A stretch of DNA of 64,000 nt from Fragum whitleyi (GCA_948146395.1 OX411543.1:51440017-51504016); one strand, 5' to 3'. Positions 36,448 to 46,922 are shown, numbered from the stretch's first letter. The notes: generated by a model not told the origin, from the letters alone. Numbers and translations: made by a program.

Positions 36448-36906
36448 ATGATTATTGTTCAAGTGAGATTTGTTGCGTCTTTACTCTCTACAAAATGATC
36501 TCGTGAGAACTTGATTTAAAACATATTCCATAGAACCTTAGAATAAAACCACAAATATAGGGTACCTTAAGACCATGTCCGATCAGAGCCATCAAAAGAC
36601 TGCCGACCGCTTGACATTGGTTGGTTCGTACTATGTTTATAAATTGTCCCGGTCCCTTGAGATACGAATCACCGAGAATTTACTGTATATGTAAATAGAG
36701 TGAATAGATAACTTCAGATTTTCTTCATATATGCCAAAAATTATTGCACCATTATTAGTATTTCTTTTTCAAAAATGGGTCAGACCCGACAAGTTTTAAG
36801 GGGAAAAGGACTGTTATAATATGCCATTGCCAATTTTTCTAACATTAAAGAATTTGCTTTTGTCCTTATACTTTCAAATATTACTTGATTATATTTTGCA
36901 CGTCCC
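36448..36906. other. Intron sequence with pogo-like terminus
   Basis: At about 36600-36690 the minus strand begins TACAGTAAATTCTCGGTGAT, similar to the left terminus at 29655. Nothing else is seen. Confidence 0.45.
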
Positions 36907-37290
36907 TACAGTTAGTAACATTGTGAAATTGACTGTCATTTCGACCAAAACCATTTTTAATCGCTCACTCAGAGGTTCATGCATTCATTCCAAACAGTCA
37001 CTCAACCAATTCAAAAACGCTCCAAAATCACTAAAAATGATAAGATCAGCAAACTGCATTTAAATAGCTAGAAAAAACGCGATTTCATTCACACCATTGA
37101 AATGATAAGTGTCTGATAGGTTTTTGAAGAAATTGGGAAGCTATTCATAGAACTTGAATGCATATTCAATTAAAGTGAGGTTATAAATATCGCTAATCTT
37201 GTTCATCCCGGACAAAATAAGCGATATTGGTTTACATCCCTTTAATTTCACTCAAAACTCACTCATCGCACCCTTTCAATTTCATTCGTT
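36907..37290 (-). mobile_element. Fam-A MITE, copy 10 (right end lost)
   Basis: Starts TACAGTTAGTAACATTGTGA. The centre reads TTAAAGTGAGGTTATAAATATCG. It stops after CTTTCAATTTCATTCG, before the right TIR. Confidence 0.88.
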
Positions 37291-37367
37291 ACCCGTCTCG
37301 CAGAAAAGGTCCATCTCGGAAGTCGTAAGAAATTTAACAAAAAAAGGATAAAAGCCAGCTCAGCCAG

Positions 37368-37933
37368 AGGTCACCATCATTCGGAACATCACTCGGCCAT
37401 TTCCGTAAACTACAACATACCTCGTATGTATGTAAGGCGGATGGGTATGTAACAAAATCGTGCATTTTGTTAGGCGGAAACAGTGTAAGAAAAACTAGCA
37501 CTGTAGATTTTTATCTTTTACAGTATATAACGGCTGAAAAATCTTGATTTTTGAGAATGACGAATCATTCTCAAAAATTAAGATTTTTCATCCGTTATTT
37601 AAGAATCTGAAGTTATCTATATAAGGATACGATGGTTTCACGCCAGTGACTTAAACGAGTAGCGTTGGCGACGTCGAATGATTTCACTCAAAGTTTCGAG
37701 GGCTAACGCCATTTTAACTGACGTCATCGAATTTCCTTCACGCCAGTGACTTAAACGAGTAGCGTTGGCGACGTCGAATGATTTCACTCAAAGTTTCGAG
37801 GGCTAACGCCATTTTAACTGACGTCATCGAGTTTTTTCCAAGGTTTTCCCGTAATTTTTAAAAATAGTCCGTCTATGTACATCCGAGGTTGATCGTGAGA
37901 TTGGCCGAGTGGTGTTCCGAATGAGGTCACCAT
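37368..37933. mobile_element. Fam-D MITE, copy 2, with internal tandem duplication
   Basis: The element at 37378-37923 is flanked by a perfect 10-bp duplication AGGTCACCAT (37368-37377 and 37924-37933). The ends are CATTCGGAACATCACTCGGC and GCCGAGTGGTGTTCCGAATG. A segment of about 100 bp (TTCACGCCAGTGACTTAAAC through GACGTCATCGA) is duplicated in tandem at about 37635-37735 and 37736-37830. This explains why the copy is longer than those at 5235 and 42841. Confidence 0.93.
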
Positions 37934-37956
37934 TAACAATTTTCTATAGGCCTACT

Positions 37957-38525
37957 GTTCCGATACCTCTCTACTCTACTTACATAACTTCGGATATGTT
38001 TAAATGCAGTGCTTGACACCTGTCTTGCGCCAGGATCTTCTTTGGCACATTGGAAAATGATTTTTTCTTGTGAACCTAACATATCGTAACATTTCTAATA
38101 CTTTTGTTTCGTGCGGGTTCGACCTGGGCCGCGTAAGGTTATTTTTCAGCAATGCTCAAGTTGCAGACGTACTATTTGTAAGATGGCGGCTTGTCCAGGA
38201 TTGCCATTTGAGTAATTTTTGTCGACATGATACCGACTTTGTTTTTTGCAAAAAGAACTTTACGGCTTATATAGGCTTTCCGCCATCAATCCATGATGAC
38301 TCCTAAGGAGGGGGGGGTGTTACGATACCTCATTACCTTACTTGCATGGCTTCGGAAAGGTTTGAATAGCAATGCCTGACACCTGCGTTAGATAAGATCG
38401 TTTTTTTGCGTTAGTGATTAACGCATTGGTCTTGTAAACATAAATTTTCAATACTTCTGTTCCGCGCGGGTTCGACCCCGGCTCGCGTAGGGTTATTTTC
38501 AGCTATCCTTAATTTTCGGACTTTC
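37957..38525 (+). repeat. Tandem pair of tRNA-like (SINE-type) units
   Basis: Two similar units of roughly 200 bp lie at about 37957-38170 and 38320-38525. Each runs through ACGATACCTC or CCGATACCTC, GCTTGACACCTG or GCCTGACACCTG, GCGGGTTCGACC and GTAAGGTTATTTTTCAGC or GTAGGGTTATTTTCAGC. The GGGTTCGACCCC segment looks like a B box. An insertion-like segment lies between them. The minus frame within the first unit ends at a GTAAGT but has no support as an exon. Confidence 0.6.
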
Positions 38526-38624
38526 GGTGAGTAAGAACACTGGAAGGTATAATGTTCATTCTATATTCAGAGAAACAATCAAGGGATAAAAAATACACAC
38601 TGAATAGAATATGCAGTCCGCGCT

Positions 38625-38872
38625 CTCCGTCTAGTGTCGACACTTGACGCACTAACATGCCTGACGAAAATGGAATCTTGGTATTTCTCTCACCAGTACT
38701 ACAATTACATCCTTTCCTAGCCTCCAGCTGCTATTTCACATAAGTCTACGATTATCAACCCATTGGTGAGAGACAAAAAGTCGGAAAGAATGAGTCCTGT
38801 CGTCGGGGATCGAACTTTGGACCTCCAGAGTCACAGTCCGACGCGCCATCAACTGCGCTGTGACGGCGGCTT
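38625..38872 (-). mobile_element. tRNA-derived SINE (AGGCTAGGAAAGG body)
   Basis: The minus-strand head at about 38872-38802 has CACAGCGCAGTTGATGGCG (A box) and AAGTTCGATCCC (B box). The body contains GGAGGCTAGGAAAGGATGTA and GGTGAGAGAAATACCAAG, which recur at the right edge of the window (63860-64000). Confidence 0.8.
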
Positions 38873-39099
38873 ATTGGTAATGTTACGCACGGGCTAAGGC
38901 ATGGTTATGTACCTGATCGTGTTGTAGTAACCTTCTAATAGAATTAAATGTTTTGAAGTTCAATCCTTTCTCGGTCACTTCATCGTGTCCACTTAAACCA
39001 AGTCGGTGAAAATCGAAGATCGAACGGTGTTGATTTTCAGCCTGATCGTCGCTGAAAAATTAACAGCATTCACAAGAGTAGAAATAACACCCCTCTCAC

Positions 39100-39227
<128 letters not shown>

Positions 39228-39303
39228 CGCTTAACACTGCCACTCGGAGCATATAATAATTGAAAAAAACAAGTTTTCAGCAAAAAGTATCAACTTCCGT
39301 TTG

Positions 39304-39520
39304 CATTATGTACAGAAATGTAGATTAAAACAGGAACAACGAAACCAAAACAAAATCACACTTTGGTTCCTGTAAGTAGTCTACTTTTTTTTTCTTTTTC
39401 ATTGTAATATGCATTATGTACAGAAATGTAGATTAAAACAGGAACAACGAAACCCAAACAAAATCACACTTTGGTTCCTGTAAGTAGTCTGCTTTTTTTT
39501 TTTCTTTTTAATTGTAATAC
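39304..39520. repeat. Two-copy tandem duplication, unit about 107 bp
   Basis: GCATTATGTACAGAAATGTA begins at 39304 and again at about 39410. The copies are nearly identical, both ending in a T-rich run and TTGTAAT. A local slippage or recombination event inside an intron. Confidence 0.93.
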
Positions 39521-40014
39521 TTGAGGACAAATTCGACATGCGAATCAAATTGAATTTACAGTTACCGAATTTTTGTCGAGACATTTTCCCTTAATTATCT
39601 TTTTACATTCATAATTTCTCTTTTCTCAACGAATTCAATATATCACTCTAGAATGGCATTAGAATCGCTCACCATTAGTACTTTCATTGCTTTGATTATA
39701 ACATATTCCTATAGCATTACCTTAATAGATAGCCGCTAATATAAGCTTGAAAAGATCAATTGTCGGTGGGTAAACCAACGCTCTTAGCTTCAGGTTGAAC
39801 GAGCTACGAGGTTTGGTAACTCAACGATGAAATACGTTAATCAATTTGGATTTACGAAACGGTCATCTACACTCATTTAACAATAATTTCTGACTACTTT
39901 TTAAAGAATCCTAAATATAGAAAACTAAGCTCGCATAATTAAGTCGCGGCTAAAGTACGACCTGCCAAGTAAATAGAAGAAAAACTCTGGCTTTAATCAA
40001 GATATAATTCTTAC
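39521..40014. other. Intron of paralogue B, no other feature
   Basis: Only a remnant related to the palindrome at 18146 is visible (TAAACCAACGCTC through GAGGTTTGGTAAC at about 39771-39825). Confidence 0.45.
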
Positions 40015-40089
40015 TTTGGATCGAAGATATGGACCTCGCAGTTATAGTAAATTCGTAATCCTTCGACAAACGAGTAGTCTGGATGATTT
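40015..40089 (-). CDS. METTL24-like paralogue B, coding exon 4
   Basis: 75 nt bounded by TTTGATTTCAG above 40089 and a GTAAGAATTA donor at 40014. With the GG left over from the previous exon it reads G-NHPDYSFVEGLRIYYN then CEVHIFDP, leaving AA for the next exon. CxVHxFDP is the conserved strand and acidic residue that binds the cosubstrate in the METTL24/FkbM-type methyltransferases, and YSFG-x-D-x-SF just before it is the usual glycine-bearing loop. Phase agreement with exon 3 across the intron (GG plus A gives Gly) is exact. Confidence 0.87.
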
Positions 40090-40559
40090 CTGAAATCAAA
40101 CAAAAAATCAATCAATCAATCAATCACAAAGTCTCGAACCTCAAACAAAAGGGTATATAATCAGTAAGTGCATCCTTTGGATAGAATAACTGGATGAGCC
40201 TTTGCACTGATATTTTGTTTCGATTATAGATAGTCAATTTTGTGATTAGACGTCGGCTAAAAATATACGCAATAATTCATTCAATTTTAAGGTTAAGTTT
40301 CCATTAGTGTTCTCCTGAAACACCTACTTTTCTGAAATTGTAAATTATGTCATTTAAAAATTGGTCACATATGATTGATTGTATTAAGTTCAAGAGACAA
40401 TGTTGAAATTTCTAAAATGATACCAATGACCTATTGTCAATAGAACTAGACCATGTTTGTTGCATTTTCAAGAATATTGCTGTTTTAAAGTACGTGTATA
40501 GATAGGCTGTTTTAGAAAATACATAGACGCATTGCTTAATTAATATGAGCCTGACTTAC

Positions 40560-40676
40560 CCAAAAGAATATGCCAGACAATCTCTAGGGAGCGCCGTCTC
40601 ACAAACATACCCCATGTTATCACCACTCCCAATATGGCGGTTTCGAGGGCATATCACTTGTATATTTTCAATGTAC
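40560..40676 (-). CDS. METTL24-like paralogue B, coding exon 3
   Basis: 117 nt between an acceptor ending ATCGAAAG and a GTAAGTCAG donor at 40559. It completes the Arg begun by exon 2 (AG plus G). It then reads YIENIQVICPRNRHIGSGD, followed by NMGYVCETALPRDC and LAYSF, leaving GG. The cysteine pattern and the order CP-R-x-x-IGSGDxxGYVCE...CLAYSFG match the start of the METTL24-type domain, where a Gly-rich segment precedes YSFG. The acceptor has a weaker pyrimidine tract than the other exons. Confidence 0.87.
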
Positions 40677-40679
40677 CTT

Positions 40680-41110
40680 TCGATATAAATAGAGGATATT
40701 GAATGAGTGGTCATGGAATACCGAATTTATTAAACGAGTCATCTATAAACAGATAAAAACGAGGCTGCGGCGAGTTTTTATCTGTTTATAGATGACGAGT
40801 TGAATAAATTAGGTAATTTATGAGAACAAATTTTATATTCTATTTATAATATGACCTTAATTTTTGCGAAAATCGTCAAAAATCTTGAAATTCAAAGTTT
40901 CAATTTTCCGCGATTTTAATAACGCCGTTTAAAATTGCCGTCACAATGTATGCATTATGACGTCATTTTCGCGTTTACAAAGTAGCGTTGCTATTCGCTC
41001 TGAGCTCATTTGCATAGTTATTCCACTAGTGTAATAACACCCATGTAATATCAAAAATATTCAACGGGGTTATTTCACTCCGGCGACGTAGGTCATATTA
41101 TAAAGCATGT
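40680..41110 (+). repeat. Fam-G repeat, copy 1, with strong hairpin
   Basis: Begins AGAGGATATTGAATGAGTGG. A hairpin of about 27 bp is formed by AACGAGTCATCTATAAACAG and its complement around GAGGCTGCGGCGAG (about 40733-40801). GACGTCATTTTCGCG and CTCTGAGCTCATTTGCATAG follow, with a TATAA-rich right end. It abuts exon 3 of paralogue B at its 5' side. Copy 2 is at 61328-61740. Confidence 0.8.
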
Positions 41111-41484
41111 TAATAAAACATAAATACCGTGAGTTGGGCAGTTTTTATCCCATTTCATGCTTAGTCCGAAATATTCCTGCTAAGGGGTATGGACAATGAT
41201 CAGTATGCACATTCGTACAGTCTGATCATAGGCTACTACTCTTATCTGAAAAGGTGATCTACGAGGCAATTTCTCACATTATTTTGGCTAACTGATTATG
41301 CTAAAGCTCTTGTCCAACATTTTCTAATTATATACTCATTACATTAATGTGCTGTACAGACGCCACCAGCAATCAGCCTCGGCTGCGTCTACGTGCGTCC
41401 AAGGTTATTTAAAATGTTTTTCGTTCAAAACTGAGAACTTTCTAAAATTTAGAATTCGAATAAATGAATGAACATAAAAGAAAA
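41111..41484. other. Intron of paralogue B, nothing recognised
   Basis: No exon, repeat end or RNA gene supported. Confidence 0.4.
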
Positions 41485-41662
41485 TACAGTCACACCTGTC
41501 TTAGTGGCCACCTGTAATTAGCAAGCAACCTGTCTTGAGTATGCGACCGTCGAAATCCCAAATGAACCAATTGTACTGAAATTGGCCTGTATTAAGCAAG
41601 CACCTGTTTTTGCACTTTTTGAATGTCCATTGGGTGCTTACTTAAGACAGGTTTGACTGTAT
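41485..41662. mobile_element. pogo/Tigger-like MITE
   Basis: Ends TACAGTCACACCTGTCTTAG and, inverted, TACAGTCAAACCTGTCTTAA, 178 bp, TA on both sides. CAGT termini with a TA target are typical of the pogo branch of Tc1/mariner. Confidence 0.85.
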
Positions 41663-41915
41663 TGATAATCTGTTATCTATAAAAATTTATTAGTATCATC
41701 TTTTTTGTTCATACATTCATAAATACTGACTGACATGAAAAAAGGCTACATACAGAACTTAATTTTTAGTAGAAAGTGAAATATATTTTTCTTTTCTCTG
41801 TCAATTTTTTTCCTGTATACATGAAGTTTACTAAGGTAAGCCGAATCAAAAATATACTCCTTAACAAAGCCATTTAAAACATCTTTGGCCAAAACAAGAT
41901 TTTCGTGATGTAAAG

Positions 41916-42356
41916 TACAGTTAGTTTCATCGTGAAATTGACATTAATCTCAATCAAAACCATTCTTAATCGCTCACTCAGCGCCCCATTCATTCATTCC
42001 AAACACTCACTCAAGTCACTCAAAAACACGCAAACCGATTGAAAAACATAGAAGCAACAACGACATTGAAAATAAATTTTGACAGAGAAAATTCGCGATT
42101 TCATTGACATAATTCAAATTGTAAGCGTTTCATAGGTTCTTGAAAAAATAGGACGATATTTTTTGAACATGTATGCATATTTTATTAAAGGGAGATAATT
42201 AATATCGCAAATTTTGTTCATCCAGAACAAAATTTGCAATATTGGATTACCTCCCATCGAATTCACTCAAAACTCGCTCCACACACTCATTCAATTTCAT
42301 TCCAAAATAATTCCAAAATCATTCACCGTGACACTTTCACGATGTTGTTAACTGTA
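41916..42356 (-). mobile_element. Fam-A MITE, copy 11 (complete)
   Basis: TACAGTTAGTTTCATCGTGA to TTTCACGATGTTGTTAACTGTA. Central hairpin AATATCGCAAATTTTGTTCA against GAACAAAATTTGCAATATT. Confidence 0.95.
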
Positions 42357-42410
42357 ATAGTTGGGTCTTGAAAAACTTAGATGATCGCTTGTCGCCTGAC
42401 GGGTACTGAT

Positions 42411-42840
42411 GACAACATCGTGAAATTGACAAGGTGAATGATTTTTGAATGATTATTGAGGAAATTGAATGAGTGCGGTTGGTGAGTTTTGAGTGAAATT
42501 AAATGGAGGTGAACCAATTTCGCTAATGTTTTTCAGAATAAACAAAATTAGCAATATTTATAACACCCCTTTAATAAAATATGCATATAAGTTCTATATA
42601 TGGCCTCCTATTTCTTCAAAAACTTATCAGACGTTTGCAATTTGAATAATGTCAGTGAAATCGCGATTTTTTTTCTAGAATTATTTCTTTTGAATGTCAT
42701 TGATGATTCTATCTTTATCAGTGTGTTTGGATCGTTTTTAAATGGTTTGGGTAAGTGTTTGGAATGAATGAATGGAACGCTGAGCGAGCGATATTGAATG
42801 GTTTTTATCGAGATAAATGCCATTTTCACTATGTCGTGAA
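42411..42840 (+). mobile_element. Fam-A MITE, copy 12 (right end abuts Fam-D)
   Basis: Starts ACAACATCGTGAAATTGAC. Its right TIR stops at TTTTCACTATGTCGTGAA, immediately before the CATTCGG terminus of a Fam-D element. It lies tail to head with copy 11. Confidence 0.9.
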
Positions 42841-43267
42841 CATTCGGAACACCACTCGGCCAATCTCACGATCAACCTCGGATGAACATAGACGGACTAA
42901 TTTAAAAAAATTACGGGAAAACCTTGGAAAACTTCGATGACGTCAGTTAAAATGGCGTCAGCCCTCGAAACTGTGAGTGAAAACATTCGGCGTCGCCAAC
43001 GCTACTTGTTTAAGTCACTGGCGTGAAACCATCGTAAATTCTCATATTACGACTGAAAAAATCTTAATTTTTGAGAATGATTTGTCATTCTCAAAAATTC
43101 AGATTTTTCAGCCGTTATTTACTGTCAAAGATATAAATCTACAGTGCTAGTTTTTCTTACACTGTTTCCGCCTAACAAAATGTACAATTTTGTTACATAC
43201 CCATCCGCCTTACATACATCCGAGGTCTGTTGCAGTTTACGGAAATGACCGAGTGATGTTCCGAATG
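42841..43267. mobile_element. Fam-D MITE, copy 3
   Basis: CATTCGGAACACCACTCGGC to ATGACCGAGTGATGTTCCGAATG. The flanks TGTCGTGAA and TATTGTGAA agree at seven of nine bases. The copy is inverted relative to that at 37378: its right half carries the GGCGGAAACAGTGTAAG block's complement. Confidence 0.88.
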
Positions 43268-43292
43268 TATTGTGAATTGAATGATTTATTAC

Positions 43293-43390
43293 CTGTAATA
43301 CAGATCCTCGACTTCTTCGCGATCCATATACTGAAGTACTGAATCTGGCGGGATGAAAATACGTCCGTCATCATCCGTGTACGGATTGCC
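43293..43390 (-). CDS. METTL24-like paralogue B, coding exon 2
   Basis: 98 nt after an ATTTATTGTAG acceptor, ending at ...TATTACAG before a GTAATA donor at 43292. It reads GNPYTDDDGRIFIPPDSVLQ then YMDREEVEDLYY, leaving AG. It starts in phase 0, matching the phase-0 end of exon 1 (47756), and hands AG to exon 3, which supplies G for Arg. The paralogue A exon at 2142-2248 has the same boundaries and 10-12 identical residues around the core. A Fam-D MITE ends only 25 bp from its donor. Confidence 0.86.
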
Positions 43391-43784
43391 CTACAATAAA
43401 TATGTGATCCGTAAGGCGAAAAGGCCCATCTGGAAGGTTAGTAAAGCGTCGATCCATGTCGGCCTGAGCAGACTGCGCAGACTGATTTTGGTTGGTACTT
43501 CTCGAACATGGCTAGGATTCTGAATCTAAAATTCATTTTATCTTCAAGTAAAAGAATTTTTGAAATCTAACCCATAGAAACCAATTTCTTTTTCCAAAAC
43601 AATATTTAACGGAGTTCCCAGATGGTCCCCTTTTAGTCTGACGGGTCATGATTCATATCATCGGTTCAATTGACGATAAATGGAGTCGTTTGGCAGGACT
43701 AATCATTATTTTTGTTAATTCTCAAATGCAAATTAGTCATCTGTCTGATTCATCAATCCGCTTATCGCATTTCTCAATTATTTT
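43391..43784. other. Intron of paralogue B, nothing certain
   Basis: A GAGCAGACTGCGCAGACTG segment (about 43468) resembles fragments of bivalve dispersed repeats. No boundary could be set. Confidence 0.35.
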
Positions 43785-44690
43785 TAGTTTCACGGGCCGA
43801 AGGCCAGCCAGCTATTGTCATGGCGACGTGTCCGTCGTGCGTCCGTGCGTGCGTAAACCATTCTTTCAACATCTTCTCTTCCCAAACCGATTGGCGAATT
43901 TTGACGAAACTTGTCAAGAATTTCCTTGATTGACCCCCGTTTGAAGTTGTTGAAATTTGGATTGACCCCACAAATATGGGCGTGGCATGGCTGGTTCATT
44001 TTCACATAAAAAGCCTTCAAAAATCTGCCTCTTCCAAACCATTGGCCCGATTTCAATGAACTTTGGCTTGAATGATCCTTGGGTGACTAAAGTTGTTCAA
44101 GAAATTAGGACTGACCCCGCAAAATGAGTGTGGCAGTGCAGGACTCAATTTCACTAAACAATATTCTTCTCCCCAACGAATGGCCTGATTTCATAGAAAT
44201 TTGACATAAATGATCGTTCGGTGACCCTCTCATAAAGATGTTCAAGAACATTACATTGACACCCAAATATGTACGTGACAGAGCGTGTCTTATGTTCACT
44301 ATAACTTATCTAAAAATTCTCTTCTTCCAAACCATTTAGATCGATTTAACTTTTAAAAACTTGGCATGAATGATCCTTCGGTGACCCTCTTCTAAAGTTG
44401 TTTGAGAAATTTTGATTGACACGAAAATCTTTTCCTTCTAAACCATTGTGCCAACGAAGCATGGCAAGTGTTTCTTGTGTGATCCATTTTCTCAAGTTGA
44501 TTTACACATTTTGATTGACGCCTAAATAACGGCGTGGCATGGTGGGGCTTTTTCACTTTAGAAATGATCTCCTAACAAACCAATTGGACTTATTTCAACC
44601 GAACTTTGCAGGATAATGATCCTTCGGTTATTCTCCGCTTTACAGAATTTTGATTGGCCCATTTATGGGTGTGGCCTGCGGGGCATAATC
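43785..44690. repeat. Degenerate tandem array, about 145-bp period
   Basis: Related lines such as GATTGACCCCACAAATATGGG recur near 43962, 44112, 44254, 44512 and 44650. Between them lie CCAAACCATTGGCCCGATTT and AATGATCCTTCGGTGAC-like blocks. The left margin carries CGTGCGTCCGTGCGTGCGTA. The units are 60-80 percent alike by eye. I see no gene here. Confidence 0.7.
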
Positions 44691-45144
44691 TCAAAATGAT
44701 TGTCAGTTTCCCATGTTATATGAAATATTGTTTCATGGTTGAAAGTCCACCAAGACATATCTTTCTTATAAAAAAACTTTTCCTAATTAGAACAGAAACA
44801 ATTCTATATTTGAAAATGAGGCTCAAGAGGGCCTATATCGCTCCAATGTCTTAAACATCTCAAGATTTAGATGAGAGATATTGAAAATAGAGGATAATGA
44901 AAATCACCATCATTCAGAAGAAATTCTGACTTTTTACAAATTTATACTTTTTTACAAGCTTTCAGAAGTGAACACATATAACTAATATGTAAAATTACAT
45001 GGAAGAAGACTATTTATATATCACTTTAAAAAGAATCACACTTATTAAACTGAATTGTTAAATAAATTTTATTTTCACCCATTGCCTTACAATTTTTCTT
45101 TGATGATCTGAATTCAAAAAAGTCTTAGCAGACTTAAAAGAAAC
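44691..45144. other. Intron of paralogue B, nothing recognised
   Basis: AT-rich sequence with no supported feature. Confidence 0.4.
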
Positions 45145-45705
45145 AAGAGGGTCAGAATGGCCCTAAGCCGCTTACCTGAATTTAATTAGCCCAGTGGATA
45201 TAATCCAACTAACTTTCTGGCAAAGTTTCATTCACATTTGCCTAATTGTTGAAGAGGGGATGTTATTCCAAGAATTTAAAGTGATAATTGACCCTGCCAA
45301 CCCATTCATTACTAAGGAGACTCAAAAAATGCCCCACCCTGTCACGCCCATATTTATGGTCCACTAAAAATTTCCGAAGAACTTTTGAAAAGGGTCATCA
45401 AAGGAACATTTTTGTAAAGTTTCATTGAAATTGGCCCAGTGGTTCAGGAGGAGATGTTGTTTAAAGAGTTCGGGCTCAAAATAAGGCCCGCCTTGCCACG
45501 CCTACATTTATGGACAAATCAATATTTCGCGAACAATTTTTAAAAAGTGTCAACCAGGGAATATTCTGGTAATGTTTCATTGAAATCGGTCACGTGGTTT
45601 CAGAGAAGGAGATGTTTAAATAAAAAGTAAGCAGACGCACGCACGCCGGAGACCAGGCTACGACAATAGCCCAACTGGGCTTTGTCCAGCGGGGCTAAAA
45701 TGGCT
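45145..45705. repeat. Dispersed repeat with two or three degenerate sub-units
   Basis: AAACAAGAGGGTCAGAATGG opens a repeat in which AAGTTTCATTGAAATTGGCCC and TGTCACGCCCATATTTATGG lines recur at about 150-bp spacing. It closes with a GCAGACGCACGCACGC block and CTTTGTCCAGCGGGGCTAAA. The sub-unit wording mirrors the array at 43785-44690 on the opposite strand. Confidence 0.65.
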
Positions 45706-45891
45706 TTCCATAAAAGGTTAAACATACACTTTCTGTCAAGCTGTTTGCCCCTTCACATATTTCTTTGTTAAGTTCCATATTCTGACAGAGTTTCTCATTG
45801 ATAGATATTTGAAAGCCAGTGGAGCGATACATACTCTCTTTGGCCTTCTTTATAGTTACTCCTATGCTAAAACACTTACAGCAGGGCTCGT

Positions 45892-46235
45892 GTTAGTCTT
45901 TGAAATTCGGGAGTCATTTTCTCCTCACCTAAGATATTCTGGGGGTCAAATCTGAATTTTCAGGGGTCAAAATGACAAAAAAAGCAAATTATACGAAGAT
46001 TTTTTCATATTTCAGAGTGGCTGTGACTGTTTCTTGTACTGATACAATACAAGTAATTAATTTGTAGAACTTAAGATAGTAATTTGTGAAAATCTTTGGT
46101 ATAAAACCAAATTTTGAGCTTAAGTAATTACTCTCAAGGGGGTCAAAATTGTGAGAAATTTCTAGGGATCAAATGTAGACATGTTCAGAATTTTGGGGGT
46201 CAAAACCCTGGTTTAAGGGTAAAACACGAGCCCTG
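45892..46235. mobile_element. TIR element with CAGGGCTCGTGTT ends
   Basis: CAGGGCTCGTGTT (45892) is inverted exactly at AACACGAGCCCTG (46235), 344 bp. The interior holds several GGGGGTCAAA or GGGTCAAAT blocks on one strand. The right end touches a pogo-like fragment at 46237. Confidence 0.8.
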
Positions 46236-46236
46236 T

Positions 46237-46330
46237 TACAGTACATATTGTGTTTAGCGACCACCTAGATCCGTCAAAAATCAGTGGCTTATGATAATGG
46301 TCGCTCTCTACGAAATTTCGCGATAAGTAA
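46237..46330 (+). mobile_element. pogo-like fragment (AGCGACCACC end)
   Basis: TACAGTACATATTGTGTTTAG and GCGACCACCTAGATCCG followed by AATGGTCGCTCTC match the left part of the element at 58284-58603. Confidence 0.7.
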
Positions 46331-46502
46331 GATTTATTTCATTGAGCATAGACCTTCTCACTGAATATTATGATGTTCGAACCAATAAATTTTAGTGGGT
46401 TCCAGCATAATAAGATTCAAAAATAAACTATTTTTCGTTTCAGAATGTCAGCAAACGGGACATCCTTTAACGAAAACTTGTTTACATATCTGTAAAAACT
46501 GG

Positions 46503-46922
46503 TACAATTAATAACATCGTGAAATTGTAATTCATCTCGATCAAAACTATTCCAAATCGCTCGCTCAGCGTTCTATTAAATTATTCAAAACACTCTGTCA
46601 AACCAATGAAAAAAGCTCCAAGTCCACTGAAAAAGAGAGAATCAACTTCATTCAAAATAAATAATGCTAGAAAAAAATCTCGATTTTACTGACATCATTC
46701 AAATTGCAAGCGTCTGATATGTTCTTGAAAAAAAGCAGGAAGCTATTTATAGAACATATATGCATATTTCATTTAAGGGAGGTTATAGATTTTTTCATCC
46801 TGATCAAAATTTGCGATATTAAATTACCTCCCATCAAATTGACTGAAGCCTTCTTCACACACTCATTTAGTTTTATTTCCAAAATCATTCAATTTGTCGA
46901 TTGCACGATGTTATTAACTGTA
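46503..46922 (-). mobile_element. Fam-A MITE, copy 13, with a matching empty site in unit 2
   Basis: TACAATTAATAACATCGTGA to TTGCACGATGTTATTAACTGTA. It is inserted at TA within AAAAACTGG-TA-TTATTACAAG. The paralogous site near 47253 (AAAAACTTG-TA-TTATCACAAG) is empty. Confidence 0.95.

Noticed and set aside
37985..38110. Possible missing exon of paralogue B ending at GTAAGT on the minus strand
   Set aside because: It lies in a duplicated SINE-like unit and reads nothing like the expected segment between VHxFDP and DYLKIDIEG.
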